A DNA stretch of 64,000 nt from Dioscorea cayenensis subsp. rotundata (taxonomy: Eukaryota; Streptophyta; Magnoliopsida; Dioscoreales; Dioscoreaceae): positions 1,753,699-1,817,698 of the forward strand of contig NC_052477.1 in NCBI RefSeq assembly GCF_009730915.1. Reading direction: 5' to 3'. A program made the translations under genes and the position numbers. This document shows, piece by piece, positions 37,208 to 49,357 of the stretch (its first letter is position 1; the number at the start of each line of letters is the position of its first letter). A model generated the notes under the pieces. That model was not told the DNA's origin. It did not search any database and saw nothing but the letters and a program-made list of their open reading frames with translations.

Positions 37208-38130
37208 AAACTTTTTTTTATTAAAGTGGATAAATCACAATTTATTCAAATCAATGAAAACAAGTACAAAACAATATAAATAAGAACAAAACAAGGAACA
37301 AATACTGATCAAAGAAGAAATAGACCGATCCCAAACAGTCTAAGAGTCATCACTAGGAGTGATGGACATCCAAGACACAGATTGGAACAAAACTCAAAAC
37401 AAATGCAGACAAAGCAAGAAAAGAAAGCACAATTGAGAGACGAAGACCACCAAAAGGTTTCACAGGTCTTCAACAGCTGAAAAAGAGGGAACATGGGTGA
37501 ATTACTCTCTAGTTAAAAGTTCCTCAGTTGACTCCAGCACAAGGGGAAGATCGATAACACTGGAGCGGGTCGAAACTCTTTCACTTAAGAAGGTGAGAGA
37601 ACGCTTTATCTTCTGGGTAGCTTTAGTGGTTGGTTGTTGAAGGGGTCCTGCAGCTATGGAAAACCACAAAGGATTCAAATTAGCAATCTTGAAAATCACT
37701 AAGTAAAGAGGTAGAGCAGTAAATTGAAATATTCAATTATTTCTTTCTAGCCATATGTTCCACATTATTGTTCTTATGCTGAGGTCCTAAATGACTTAAA
37801 GACTAGAATTTGGTGAAGGTAACCAAGTAGTCCAAATTGTAGAAATGATTTTAGGAGAAGAGAACAAATTTAAGATGTGACTAAAAAAGGACCAAATCTG
37901 CTCTAAAAATTCACAGCCGAAAAATAAGTGCTCCATTGTTTCAGTAGCTTTGTAGCAAAACATACATGTTTCTATGGCTATTTGGGTATTATAATCTCTT
38001 TTTGAAAGGTTTGATAGAGTAAGAATTTTGTTATCCCAAACTAACTAACATAATAAAGTGATTTTACTTAGGCATCGAATTTTTCAGAATTGGAAGTAAA
38101 GATGGCCACACGTGCCACCATCTATTAAAA
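37208..38130 (-). mobile_element. 5'-truncated LINE with zf-RVT region, inserted in segment 2
   Basis: Read on the minus strand, this ends in aaaaaaaa at 37210 after gatttatccactttaata, like the tail of the LINE at 1-4031. Near 37900-38000 it encodes TLSNLSKRDYNTQIAIETC then MFCYKATETMEHLFFGC, a zf-RVT signature. Similar aaaactt/aagaactt sequence lies on both sides and is single in segment 1, which fits a target duplication. Stops prevent function. Confidence 0.8.
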
Positions 38131-38163
38131 AAGAACTTGTTATGGTGGCATGTGTTAATGTGC

Positions 38164-38198
<35 letters not shown>

Positions 38199-38960
38199 TC
38201 TTTATAAAATTATATCAAATAATTTAAATGATAATACTATAGATGCCTAGTGGGATGTGTTGATTAGAGAATCAGGGATTTACTCATCCTTAATGGGTAA
38301 TTTAATTTATAATATAAAAGTATTACATACATATATATTAATGATGATATTATATAAATTAGTAAATAATTAATTACAAGATTAGTTTAAAAGGTTTTAA
38401 AAATTTATTTATTTTTAAAAAAATCCAGATTTTAAAACAATATATGGGGTGAAAAATAAAATATCAAAGTTGTTAAATCATTCTTCAGAAAACATGTTTA
38501 ATGTTGAAATTTCACAAGTTACTATACACATTACACGCGCGCACACACATACATATAATGTTTTAAGGCTTTTGTGTTTTTCTCATCCTACCCTATTAGG
38601 ATTGGCTAGTGAAAAAACATGGATGCTTAATTATTTATATTTTCAAGTGAATGTTAGGGATGGTAATTCATACAATCATACCCAATAGATATATGCAAAA
38701 ACAATTATGATTTTTAGGTTGAACATATATGTTGAATTGGTAGCATGAATGACATGGATGCTAATATGGCATTCATGTAAGTATCCACGTCATTCTTTCT
38801 CTTTCTCTCTTTTTTTTTTTTTATAAAAAACATAACTTTTTATTTATCATCCAAACTGATAAATTAGAAACCTCTTCTCTAAACCCTAAATTGTAAAATA
38901 CAAACTCTTAAGGGGGTTTGTAGTAAAGTGTTTCAGATTTAGAGTTTATTATTTAGAGGT

Positions 38961-39670
38961 AGGGCCATAAACAAGCCAAGCAGAGCTAAGCTTTCTTCAA
39001 GCTTCATTTTTCATGTTCAAGCTTAGCTCGTTATTATTTTAACCGAGCTCGATCTCTAACCGAGCTTATTTCAAGCTTCATGCTCGAGCTCAACTTGTTA
39101 AGAAAATTCGAAGCTTAAACTTTGCTCGTTAGCTTAAGGCTTGACTATTTTTTATATTCTATTTTTTTTTATTTAGTAAAGTATCATTTAAAGCTTATTT
39201 AATGAATCATTATCAAGTGTGATTCAACTCGATTTGAGTTTGAGGATCATTTTAATAGAAGGATAATTTAAGCTTGTTTATGGAATCATTAAGGTTTGAG
39301 TTCAAGTTTGTTAAAAATTTCATTAAATAAGTTAATAAATAATTACAAAAATTAACAAAATAAACATTGTGATATAACTATCTATAAATATCTTTTTTTA
39401 ATATTATTAACGATCCGGTAAATAAGCTTGTTCATGACATTATAAATGATTATATTAATGATTAATGCTACAAATAAATTATAAATGATACTATACACAA
39501 GCGTTTTAATTATACAATAAACGAGTTATTCATAAGATTTAATGAGCCGAGTTTGGTGGTGTTCAAGCTTGGCTCGTTTATCTTACGAACTCATTTAACT
39601 TAATGAACTAGCTGACCCGAGCTTTTTAATAAGCTGAGCCTTCAGATAGTAGTTTAGAGCCCTATATGCA
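38961..39670. mobile_element. Non-autonomous element rich in gagctcg/aagctt motifs
   Basis: It starts near agggccataaacaagccaag and ends near gtttagagccctatatg, giving short inverted ends. The interior repeats aagcttgagctcgg-type words in both orientations. It has no coding capacity. The family is familiar in plants, but I cannot name it and the ends are approximate. Confidence 0.45.
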
Positions 39671-39790
39671 TTTGGTGGATTTAAGGAGGGGCAAGGGGGT
39701 GCTTGCGCAGCCCCTTGGCCCATCATATATATATATATATTGTTTATATAAATAATAATAATAATAATAATAAAAATTAAATGTATCTCC
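39671..39790. other. Fragment of a non-autonomous element end plus microsatellites
   Basis: ggaggggcaagggggtgctt followed by gcagccccttggccc resembles the ends of a common plant repeat. It is followed by (TA)n and (AAT)n tracts. Confidence 0.4.
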
Positions 39791-39799
39791 TAATTTAAA

Positions 39800-40335
39800 C
39801 AAAATATTCAAAATATCCAAATTTTAAGACCAACCGAGAGCATATATCTCGAGACGGTCTAAAATACTCAAATCTCAAGATCAACTGAAAGCACCGATCT
39901 CGAGGCGATCCAAGATATCCAAAATACACAAATCTTAATACCAGCCAAGAGCACAGATCTCGAGGCGGTCTAAAATGCTCAAACCCTTGGACCAGCCAAG
40001 AGTGTTGATCTCGAGGCGATTCAAAATATTCAAAATACACAAATCTCAGGACTAGTCGAGATCACTAATCTCAAGACGGTCTAAAATACTAAAATCTCTG
40101 GATTAGTTAAGAGCACATATCTCGAGGCGATCCAAAATATCCAAATCTCAAGACTAGCCGAGAGTACAGATCTCAAGGCAGTCTAAAATACTCAAGTCTC
40201 AGGATCAGCAGAGAGCAAACATCTCGAGGCGATTCTAAATACACAAATCTAAAGATCAGCCTAGACCACACATCTCGAGGCAATCTCAATTCCAAGATCA
40301 GCTATGAATACAAATCACAGGGCAAATTAAGATAT
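39800..40335. repeat. Minisatellite, about nine degenerate units of roughly 55-70 bp
   Basis: Each unit contains gagcac-like text, (a/c)atctcgaggcg(a/g)tc, then caaaatact or caaaatatcc, caaatctca and gaccagcc. Two unit types alternate, one with gcggtctaaaata and one with gcgatccaaaatatcc plus an extra aaaatacac. The open frame on the minus strand (39795-40040) is only the translation of this repeat. Confidence 0.85.
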
Positions 40336-40900
40336 ATATGTATATATATATATAAACTAATGATAATGATAATAAAAATAAATAATACAAATAATATATA
40401 TATATATTAATAAAAAAAATCTAAATAAAAAAAATCAGATAAAGTTAATTTAAAAAAAAATCAAAATCAAATAAAAAAATAAAATATATAAAAAAAATCA
40501 AATGAAGATAAAATAAATAAATATAATAAATTAAAATAATAATATATAAATATAATAAATTACAAATAAAGTAAATACAATTAAAAAAATAGAAACTTGG
40601 GGCGTGGTCACCCCACGATCAATAAAAAAATAAATTTAAAAGAAAAATATATTTGTATAATCATAACAACAATAATAATAAATTAGTACTAATAAAATAA
40701 TAATTATTATAATAACGAATAAAAAAATATATTATTAAAATATATACATATGTAATAATATATATAATATATACATAATAATAAAATAAATAATAATAAT
40801 AATAATAAACGAAAATAATCAAACTAAAAGATAAAAAAAATAACAAATAAATAAATAATAAGTGATAAAATATAAAAAAATAAATAAATAAATAATAAAA
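40336..40900. other. Extremely AT-rich low-complexity stretch
   Basis: Mostly A-rich simple sequence (aataaataa, (ataat)n), with one short GC-containing island near 40600 (cttggggcgtggtcacccca). No gene. Open frames here are compositional. Confidence 0.7.
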
Positions 40901-42190
40901 CATGAGGTGTTGTGCGCGTCGTGGTTCCTCACGTAGAACATAACTCGCGCCCACGATGATACAACTACCGCCACGTTAGGGATATCGGAGATGGTCTATT
41001 AAAGGAGGAAGCAAGAATAAACTAGGGAGAGAGATCGAAGGGGAGAGATCGAAGGAGAAGATGAAGGCGAGAAGACTAAAGAAGAAAGAAGAAATCAGTA
41101 AGAGAAAATTGAAGAAGAGTGAAGGAAAAAGACGAAAAAGAAGAAGAAGGTTCTTATTTTTCTCCCCAAACCTATATTCATATATTTATATACATATGTA
41201 AAGAGAAAAGGAAGTCGCTGCCTGATGCTATCGCTGTCGTCACCGCTCGTTGCTTGATGCTATCGCTACTGCTGCTCGCCTCGCCATTGCCTCGTCTGCC
41301 GCCACGCTTGACGCCGTCGCTGGTTTTGTCATCATTGCTTGGTGTTGTTGCTGCTCCCCACCAAGCCAAAACCAAAAAACAGAGGAATCAATAAGCAAAG
41401 CGGAAGAAGAACGAAGAGGAAGACGAAAGACGAAGGAGGAGAAGGTAGCAAAAGAAGAAAGGAAGAAGAAACCAAAGCCTGAACTAGGAAAAGAAGAAGA
41501 AAGAATTGGCAGAAGAAAGAAGAAAGAAAATTTAAAGAAGAAGAAGAACAAGAAGGCAGGTCCCATTGTGATCTCCAACCGCCATTGCTTCCATCGCCAT
41601 CGCTTATCAACGTTGTTATTGTTGCTGCTGACACTACCTATTGTTGTTGCTGCCTATCATAGTTGCTAATGAGGAAAAAAAAATTTTGAAAGCCGTCTTC
41701 CCCGCTTCTCCCTCATCGTCGACATCCTTTAGGTCAACATTCTGATGGCGCAAACCGTCACCGACAGCGATATCATCACCAACGATGGTGTTATGATCCT
41801 CTCATGCATGTCCCTTTCCAGCCGACCCCGAAGATGTTTGTCGAGCTCTCCCACTCAAGAACTCCACAAACCCGGAGGGCGTTATTACGGCGAAACCGCC
41901 AGTGCCTTATCCGCAATCGCTGTTGCTGCCGCTGACTGTGTATCTCTGCAATATGGAAGAAGGAGGCTGAGAGTAGGTGAAGAGAGTCTCATCTATGGCC
42001 AAGGACAGAAGACGGCGGTGCTCCCTTCCACATCCTCTAACTCTTTGGACAGGAAAGCCTCGAGAAAGAGAGAAGAAGCATGAAGATGAATACATCTACC
42101 CATCATAGAGAGATTAGAGATGACAATGTTAGCAACCCCGGAATTGTCTTGATATATACTCTCCTCCAACCCATCACTGGACTCTTCATC
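40901..42190 (+). other. Unrecognised GC-moderate stretch with GAA-rich tract
   Basis: It begins with gtgttgtgcgcgtcgtggttcc and a possible TATA-like tattaaagg near 40996, then gggagagagatcgaagg, a layout like an LTR or promoter leader. From 41030 to 41560 it is strongly purine-rich (gaagaagaa). From 41745 a 112-residue frame (MAQTVTDSDIITNDGVMIL...) shows no domain I recognise. The stretch joins gypsy RNase H sequence abruptly near 42195. It could be the 5' part of a retroelement or another gene fragment; I cannot decide. Confidence 0.35.
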
Positions 42191-42194
42191 GGAA

Positions 42195-43936
42195 ATTCCA
42201 GAAGTCATTGCCTATACTTCAAGGCAACTGAAACCTCATGAGGAGAATTACCCCACCCATGACCTGGAGTTAGCAGCAGTCATTTTTGCACTGAATACCT
42301 GGAGACATTTTTTGTATGGGGAGCCTTGTGAAGTGTACACAGACGATAAGAGTTTAAAGTACACCTTCACCAAAAAGAAACTAAACATGAGGCAAAGGCG
42401 GTGGTTGGAGTTGATCAAGGACTACGACCCTAGTGTTCTCTATTATCCAGGCAAAGCCAATATGGTGGCCGATGCACTAAGCAGGAAGTATAATTATGGA
42501 TCCGCCGCGGATTTGACTGAGCAGAAATCACTTCTGGAGGAGATGAGGAGGTTCGAATTGGAGGTTGTTCCGCCAAGTTCTGAGGATAGTCTGGCCAACA
42601 TGCACATCCGACCGAATTTACTTCAGAGGATCAAAGAGACTCAGATGCAGGATCCCAAGTTGCAAGAAATATGTACTAAACTTTAGTAAGGAGAGTTATC
42701 CCAGTCTGGAGGTACAAAGATGTACGGAGGACTCAAGGAGCATTTCTGGTGGAACAACATGAAGCGAGAGATAGCTACTTTCGTTACCCACTGTCTTACT
42801 TGCCAGTAGGTTAAAGCAGAGCATCAGAGACCGGCAGGTTATCTTCAGCCATTACCGATTCCAGAGTGGAAGTGGGAGCACATCACGATGGATTTTGTGA
42901 CTGGTTTGCCCCGTACTCTGCGGAAGCATGAGTTTGTGTGGGTGATTGTGGATCACCTAACTAAGTCAGCACACATTCTGCCCTTGAAACCTGGTTTGGG
43001 TTTAGAGAAGCTAGCAGAATTGTACCTTGGTGAGATTGTTCGACTGCATGGCATTCCTGTGTCAATCACATCTGATCGTGATTCGAGATTTATCTCAAGA
43101 TTCTGGAGGAGTCTACAGTCAGCTTTGGGTACCAGATTGACTTTCAGTACAACTTTTCATCCACAGACAGATGGTCAATCTGAGAGGACTATTCAGATTC
43201 TGGAGGACATGCTTCGGGCATGTGTCCCCGATTTTTCTGATTCGTGTGACCGTTATCTGACTTTGGTGGAGTTTTGCTTACAACAACAGCTTTCAGGAAA
43301 GTATCCAGATTGCACCGTATGAGGCTCTTTACGGGTGGAAGTGTCGATCTCCTGTGTGTTGGAGTGATGTGGGAGAGCGGAAGCTGTTGGGCCCTGAGAT
43401 GTTGCAGATTGCAGAAGAGAAGGTGAAACTGATCAGAGAACGATTGAGGACTGCTCAGAGAAAACAGAAGAGTTATGCAGACAAGCATTGCTCAGACCTA
43501 GAGTTCCAAGTTGGCGACTCAGTCTTCTTGAAGATATCTCCGATGGAAGGCGTTGTGAGATTTGGAAAACGTGGGAAGCTCAACCTGCGTTATATAGGAC
43601 CTTTTGAGATTTTGGAGAGAGTTGGAGTTGTTGCTTATCGCTTGGCCTTACCACCAGATCTAGCTCAGGTCCATAATGTATTTTTATGTCTCTATGCTGA
43701 GGAAGTATCTGTCAGATCCATCGCATGTCATTCAGCATGAACCAGTGGAGATTCAGAAGAATCTGTCTTATGAAGAGCAACCAGCGGGATTTCTGGCCTA
43801 CAAAGAGCAACAACGAGGGAACCGAGTGTTGCCACTGATCAAGGTCAGATGGAGCAACCACTCCAGTGATGAAGCCACTTGGGAGCGAGAAGCCGACTTG
43901 AGGGATCACTATCCAGAGTTGTTCCCTAACTCTTGA
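42195..43936 (+). pseudogene. Ty3-gypsy chromovirus pol, 3' half: RNase H, integrase, chromodomain
   Basis: RNase H reads [51 protein letters not shown] and MVADALSRK. The integrase has ITMDFVTGLPRTLRKHEFVW, SDRDSRFISRFWRSLQ and FHPQTDGQSERTIQ (DDE residues present), then the GPFEILERVG region. A C-terminal chromodomain follows near 43800-43900 (LPLIKVRWSNHSSDEATWER). This is the Del/Tekay arrangement. Stops occur near 42688 and 42810. Frameshifts near 43272 and 43680 break it. Gag, protease and reverse transcriptase are absent: similarity starts in RNase H. Confidence 0.9.
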
Positions 43937-43977
43937 TGCGAGTTTAGAGGACTAAACTCCATTTAAAAACCGGATAT

Positions 43978-46155
43978 TGATAGAGTTAATTATTTGGCCT
44001 GTGTTTTGTTTAGCTTTTAAGAGGAGAGCTTGGTGCTGGTTTAGAATTCTGAGAGTGGGTGTGTACACATGTGTGCTTGCCTTTAGAAGCACTTCAACTC
44101 CTGAGCTTGAGGTTTTCTTGGTGGCCATAGTTGCAGTCCTGGGATCTTGCTTCCTCTTTGGTTGGAGGTTAGATCCATGCCTTTTTTTTATTTTTATTTC
44201 TTTAGCTTATCTTAATTATCTTTGTATGCATAAATGTAGCTTTGATCTTCTTGTGAACCTGCAACCTTGAAGCCTGATCTGGTGTTTTGTGCTTTTGTAT
44301 GGATAATATTTATGTATTTATGCTCGTATATGGTTGTTAGGATTCTGCATGTGTGTGTGTATTGTATGATGTTGGTAATCTAAAGCCTTCAAAGCAAGGT
44401 TTCATTAATTCTTTTTAGATTTATATTCTGTTTATTTTTATGCATCTTGATGTTCTGAAATTTAATTTGTTATGGAATTATTGAATTATGTTTTATCTTA
44501 AGTTATGGCTTGGAGTAAGCATATTATCTTAAGTGAATTATTGTATTTATTTATGTATTCTGTACGGATATCTATACGTAAAAATATGTATATTCCTACC
44601 AATACATTCATGAGTTAAATTATTTGGTTATAGGCTTGCATGTTTGTAATTTGAATTAGTGAGTATGCAGCAAGGTTATAATTTAGTTGATTTATTTTAA
44701 TATTACTTTATGTTTGTGTATGCATATAGATTTAAATATATTCATTCTGAATCTTGGGTAAGTGGAAAGTTTTGTTCTGGTTTTTATTTTTATAGCTTTC
44801 ATGGAGAATTTTAGTTGCATAGCAACCTGAAAGCATGTTCTATTTTTGTTGGGTTTAAAACCATGTTTAAGGTGATGTCTAATTAGCAGGTAGTTTTTGC
44901 CTTTCATTAGAATTGTGTAAATTCTTTGAAGGCCATATCTCTTGGAACCCGTGCATTAGTGCATTTTTTTGTGATTCTGTGTTTCTTTAAATTGTATGAA
45001 ATCTTAGACTTGATTCTTCATTTTGGAATTTTTCCTGATATCCTGGTAATTTTGGTCTTAGAATGCTTGTTGTTCTTTTTATTTGGTTGGTGTTTTAATT
45101 ATTATTGTGGGTTCTGTGAGTGGTTGTAATATTATCATTATTATTTTAATGCTTGTTCTTCCTCTTGTTTTTTTTCTTTTATTTGTAAGTTAAAACCCAG
45201 CCCAAGTCTTGCAAATCTAAGTTAGCTTATTTTGTTGGGTTAGATTCGGTAGAGAATCTTAGTGCGTGGGACTTGGTGAACTCGGACAGGATAGCTCGGA
45301 GCCGTGAGGCTCTCGACCGTATAATTTCAGTATTTCGCAATTATTATTATTTTTAATTATCGCATTGTTTAATAATTTCATTTATTATTTATTTTCATCG
45401 TTGCATTATTTATTCAATATCTCTATTGTCTCAGATTTTTGAATTTCTGCGATTTTTTTAGTACATCTCCCATTTCGGCTCACCCGACTAGGAGGAGCAA
45501 GTCCCAGCCATGTGCACATGTTTTTCAGAGTAGCGCCTACGGACATGCGTGTCCGCTCCGATCAGCGGGTCGAAGATCCAGCTCCCTACCGTTGATATTC
45601 TCGTTTCGTCCCCGACTTCACAGTCGATGATTCGGCTTCGTGGTGTTGATTTCTGTTATCAGTCAAGGAGATGTACATGTCTGTTTTCTGCGTGTTTTCT
45701 GTATTTCTGATTATTTTTGTATTTTGTCTAAATTATTAATTATTCTACTATATCTATATTATTATGTTATTTTTTCTGCGATCCTACTGGGCCCTTGTGG
45801 CTCATGTACTCTGTGAATTTTTTTCCTTTCACATGAGAAAATCAAGGTTAGGATCGGTGGGTTGTTCTGGGGCTTCTTCTGTAATTGTGGACTTGTCAAA
45901 CATCTGTTCTTGATGTTGTGAAACCTGGGTGTTATGTTTTATTCTGTATGAGTGTACTCTGTAGGACCGTCTTTGTCCGTATCTTATTATCTCTATTTCT
46001 TTGATTCTATTTGTGGCCTATATTATTGTTTCTGTTCTGCTTGTTAGGGTTGACTTTGACCAGGTTAATCTGAGAACTTGCACCCAGTGGGGCCCAGTTC
46101 CATTGAATGCGGCCGATCTGTCAGTGGACCCGGCTTGTTGGGCTGGGGCATGACA
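43978..46155 (+). repeat. Probable 3' LTR of the chromovirus
   Basis: About 2.2 kb following the chromodomain stop. It ends ggctggggcatgaca, resembling the LTR ends (gggcgtgaca) of the intron 8 element. The start (tgatagag) is a guess, as no clean polypurine tract is seen. There is no matching 5' LTR in the window, so the boundaries rest on context only. Confidence 0.6.
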
Positions 46156-46779
46156 GATAGCCTGCTAGTTTCTTAATGAATATATATATATATATATATG
46201 TATGTATACCTGATATGGAAATGAGGAGAGGACTTACCTTAGTTGATATAGTTCGCGAGGTTACTATCAAAATGCCATCAAACGTCTGTTTCTTTGAACG
46301 AAATGTAAAGGACCTGAAGTCCATCTCCCATCACTACAACCAATCTGATTGGCATCAGTACGTCCAAGACATAACTCATCCAATGAGAAACTAGACATGC
46401 ACTATATATCCAACAAACCCAATAAAAAAAAAATTCAAATGCATCTCACTATCTATGTGACTGATAATCTTGTGATACATGTATATGTATGTGAGCTAAA
46501 TAATATTGTTTGTTGGTACAACATTATGGATGTTATGAGCCTGAGATGTTGATATAAACATATATATATATATATATATATACAAACATGCTAGTGGAGT
46601 CTCTGTCACTCAAATATGCATGTAATGGCATGCATGCATATATATATATATATATATATATACTCATGTGTATCATTCGTTAAAATGAAGAATTCTCAAA
46701 AGGGTTGGTCCCACCATGTACATGGGGATGAATATGACAAGCATGGATTTACATATATATATATATATATAAATATCCC

Positions 46780-46813
<34 letters not shown>

Positions 46814-48022
46814 AGTGAGAAGCATGCAAAAGGCTCTTATTTGAAGAAGCCATGCATGGCATGCACGGTTTTAGGGTTGTTTCAAAGAATCAAGGAATGT
46901 GGGGGTCCATCATTGACCAAAAATCCATGGTTTTAGGATCAATTTTAATATATATAATATATATATATATATAACATTGAAGGACATGCTGAAAACCATT
47001 GTTTTAATGAAAATGAATGAAGGTTGGAGAATTGAGAAAGTGACGGCTAAAAATAAAAAAAAAAGAGATAGTGGTGATTTGAAGCCTTTGGCTATGTGGT
47101 TTTAAGCTAGGGGTATTTATTTTTAATGATAATGTTTGCTGTCAAAAATAAAAATAAAAAAAATAAAAAAAAATGATTCTAAGATATGGCTCTCAAGAAT
47201 AATGATGAGCTAAAATCTTATTAAATCAAGTACATAATTCAAATATGAGCCAGAGAAGGTTTATGTGTTAGTTTTGAGTTGGTAGATCCTGATGGTCATA
47301 TTGACTGAAGTGGACGATGTACTCATGGAAAAAAAGTAGCTTACATTCAAGGAACATAAGACCTACCATTGTCCATGCATGGATTTATACTCATGTGAGA
47401 ACCATTGTATACATGAGATGATGAAAAGAAATAAAATGAAATAAACTAAAAAAAAAGAGAAATAAAAGGAAAAGGAAAAGCATGTCAGTGTGTGCATGCA
47501 TATGTACGTGGATTATAGAGAAGAATCCAGAGGGCGGGCTACACCATTCAAAAGAGGCATATGGGATAACCGATAAGCATGGATTAATATATATTAAAGT
47601 GATCATGTGTGAGGATGCATGGACCGGTTGATTCCTTCATTTATATTCCTGGACTACATTGATGTACTGTTGCACATGCTTTGTAACTTTGGAGCCTACC
47701 AAAATATTAACCCAATTTAAGATGTCTCAAATTTGAGCTATGTAAAATTGATGCATTAGCCACCTAATGCAATGAACTCGTTCCAAAGCAATGACAAGAA
47801 AGCTTATTTCAAGGCAGCGACAATTTCTAAAATAAATATATAAATTTCAAGGCAATGAGGAGATATGTATTTTAAGGCGACAACAAGGCATGCAACGCGG
47901 TGATAAGGCACAGACAGCGGCAACGATATATGATATATATACAGAGAGAGAGTTATATTTTGATGTATAAATGATGTAATGAATATATATGTATATATAT
48001 AATAATAAATAATATATTTTCT
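46156..48022. other. AT-rich intergenic stretch with clustered (TA)n microsatellites
   Basis: (TA)n tracts near 46180, 46560, 46638, 46752, 46780 and 46945, all within 800 bases. The rest is AT-rich with runs of A. No gene or recognisable transposon protein was seen. Open frames here depend on the microsatellites. Confidence 0.6.
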
Positions 48023-48299
48023 TGCCTTTACTTGTACTTGAGCCCTTAATCGGAGGTTCCTAAGATTTCAGTCTAGGGTAATTAATAATAGAGGCTTGCC
48101 TCTATTAGGAATGGAAGAGCCCACAAAGATAAAAATAAATAAAATAAAATAACATTTGTGAGTCGATATATCGTCTGGTGTCTCTTCATCGACACGATGC
48201 CATGGCGCATATTTTCGATCCCACAAATTCTGGCACGCCTGGTGGGGACACCCTTTAATTCCTCCTCCCATCTTTGAGGCTCAAGTACAAGTAAAGGCA
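48023..48299. repeat. Perfect 22-bp inverted repeat enclosing about 230 bp
   Basis: The left arm at 48023-48044 (tgcctttacttgtacttgag plus cc) is the exact reverse complement of 48278-48299. Between them is a (taaaa)n tract and, at 48231-48250, tggcacgcctggtggggaca, which resembles retrotransposon primer-binding sites seen in Tat-type elements. Confidence 0.75.
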
Positions 48300-49350
48300 T
48301 TGTTTTTTTTATAACTCATGTATAAGAAAGTTAATATTATTGATATTTTTATTACAAGTGAAATGGCGTTTAAGAGTTTAATTACACCCAGAAGCTCGAA
48401 GCTCACTATTTTCCTGGGAGAAGGATCAGAAGTCCAATTGCCCAACTGTGTTTTCAACACTGGAGCTGCTGGAGCTGAGATGAGGTTCCGCACAATCTCC
48501 GAATCGGTACAGTTCATGAAAAGAACTTCATATCCGAAGGAAGACCTGACGGTCCCACGTCTACCATCTAGGGGTCGTCGCCCAAATGTCATTGTTCCTG
48601 CATTTGAGAAGAATATTACTGATGAGAAACCAAGAACTTCTGTCTTTTAGAGGCTATCATGTCTAAAAAAGATAGTTTATGCATATGATGAAGATGACGA
48701 ACCCACTTTCACTGTTACTGCCAAAGGGAAAGAAAGTGGGATTTTTCGATCTGAAGAAGCCAAGTAAAGGAAAAGTGTGTTTTCAAGGCTGATATCCAAG
48801 AGAAAGTGAAAACCCCAAATTACAAATTAAATTTTGTGTCATTCCAAAACCAGAAGGATAATCAAATGGCTTCCTTCAAAAACTCATTTAGACCACTTAA
48901 TATGGTGAAGAAGAACACAACCACAACAGAGCTGAGTTACCAGCCATATGACAGGAAAGATGGTGGACCACCAAAATCTCATAAAACTTCCTTCAGCAAA
49001 AATCTTTATAAGATATATGCAGCATCGAAGGAATTGCAATCCAACAAAATGAAGCCATGGGAATTTTATGAAAAAGAAGAAGCAGCTAGTGCCTGAAAAG
49101 CACGTAAAACGCTTTTTGATCAAATTACTTTCCCAAATGATCAAGTTTCACAACCCAAGCTTCACTGTGGTCAAGCTTTCCGCTTTCTCACTCAAACTTT
49201 GATCGAAAGAAGAGGAGTGAAGATGAATATATGTCCGATGGTGATATCAAAGTACACACTGTCTGAATGATTACCAAAGCTCGAGGAGATCCAACAGTTG
49301 AACAGGAACAACCAGGACCAATCACAAGATCATGTAGACGGGCACCAGAT
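48300..49350 (+). pseudogene. Unrecognised coding remnant, possibly gypsy (Tat-like) polyprotein
   Basis: A 96-codon frame (MAFKSLITPRSSKLTIFLGE...) ends KPRTSVF. Further out-of-frame pieces follow, including FSRLISKRK near 48785. Repeated SVF.RL motifs remind me of a segment in Tat-lineage gypsy polyproteins. With the primer-binding-like site just upstream, this may be the start of such an element. No catalytic motif is present, so the assignment is weak. It ends at the CACTA terminus. Confidence 0.35.
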
Positions 49351-49357
49351 TCTCAAA

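Larger units (their letters stand above)
34726..38960. repeat. Segmental duplication, copy 2 (pair with 4940-9740)
   Basis: Collinear with copy 1 over its whole length, except that it lacks the 477-base MITE and the 960-base insertion and gains a LINE scrap at 37208-38130. Like copy 1, its right end (from 38590) repeats the start of the block. It carries the third copy of beta-glucosidase exon 13. Confidence 0.82.

Noticed and set aside
39800..40335. CRISPR-like array of repeats and spacers
   Set aside because: The window is plant nuclear DNA. The units are degenerate, contiguous and without unique spacers, so it is a minisatellite.
40661..40954. Tyr/Ile/Leu-rich open frame on the minus strand
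   Set aside because: It is simple AT-rich sequence.
41119..41669. Lys/Glu-rich open frames on the + strand and their Phe/Ser-rich shadows
   Set aside because: They are translations of a gaagaa-rich tract with no conserved motif.
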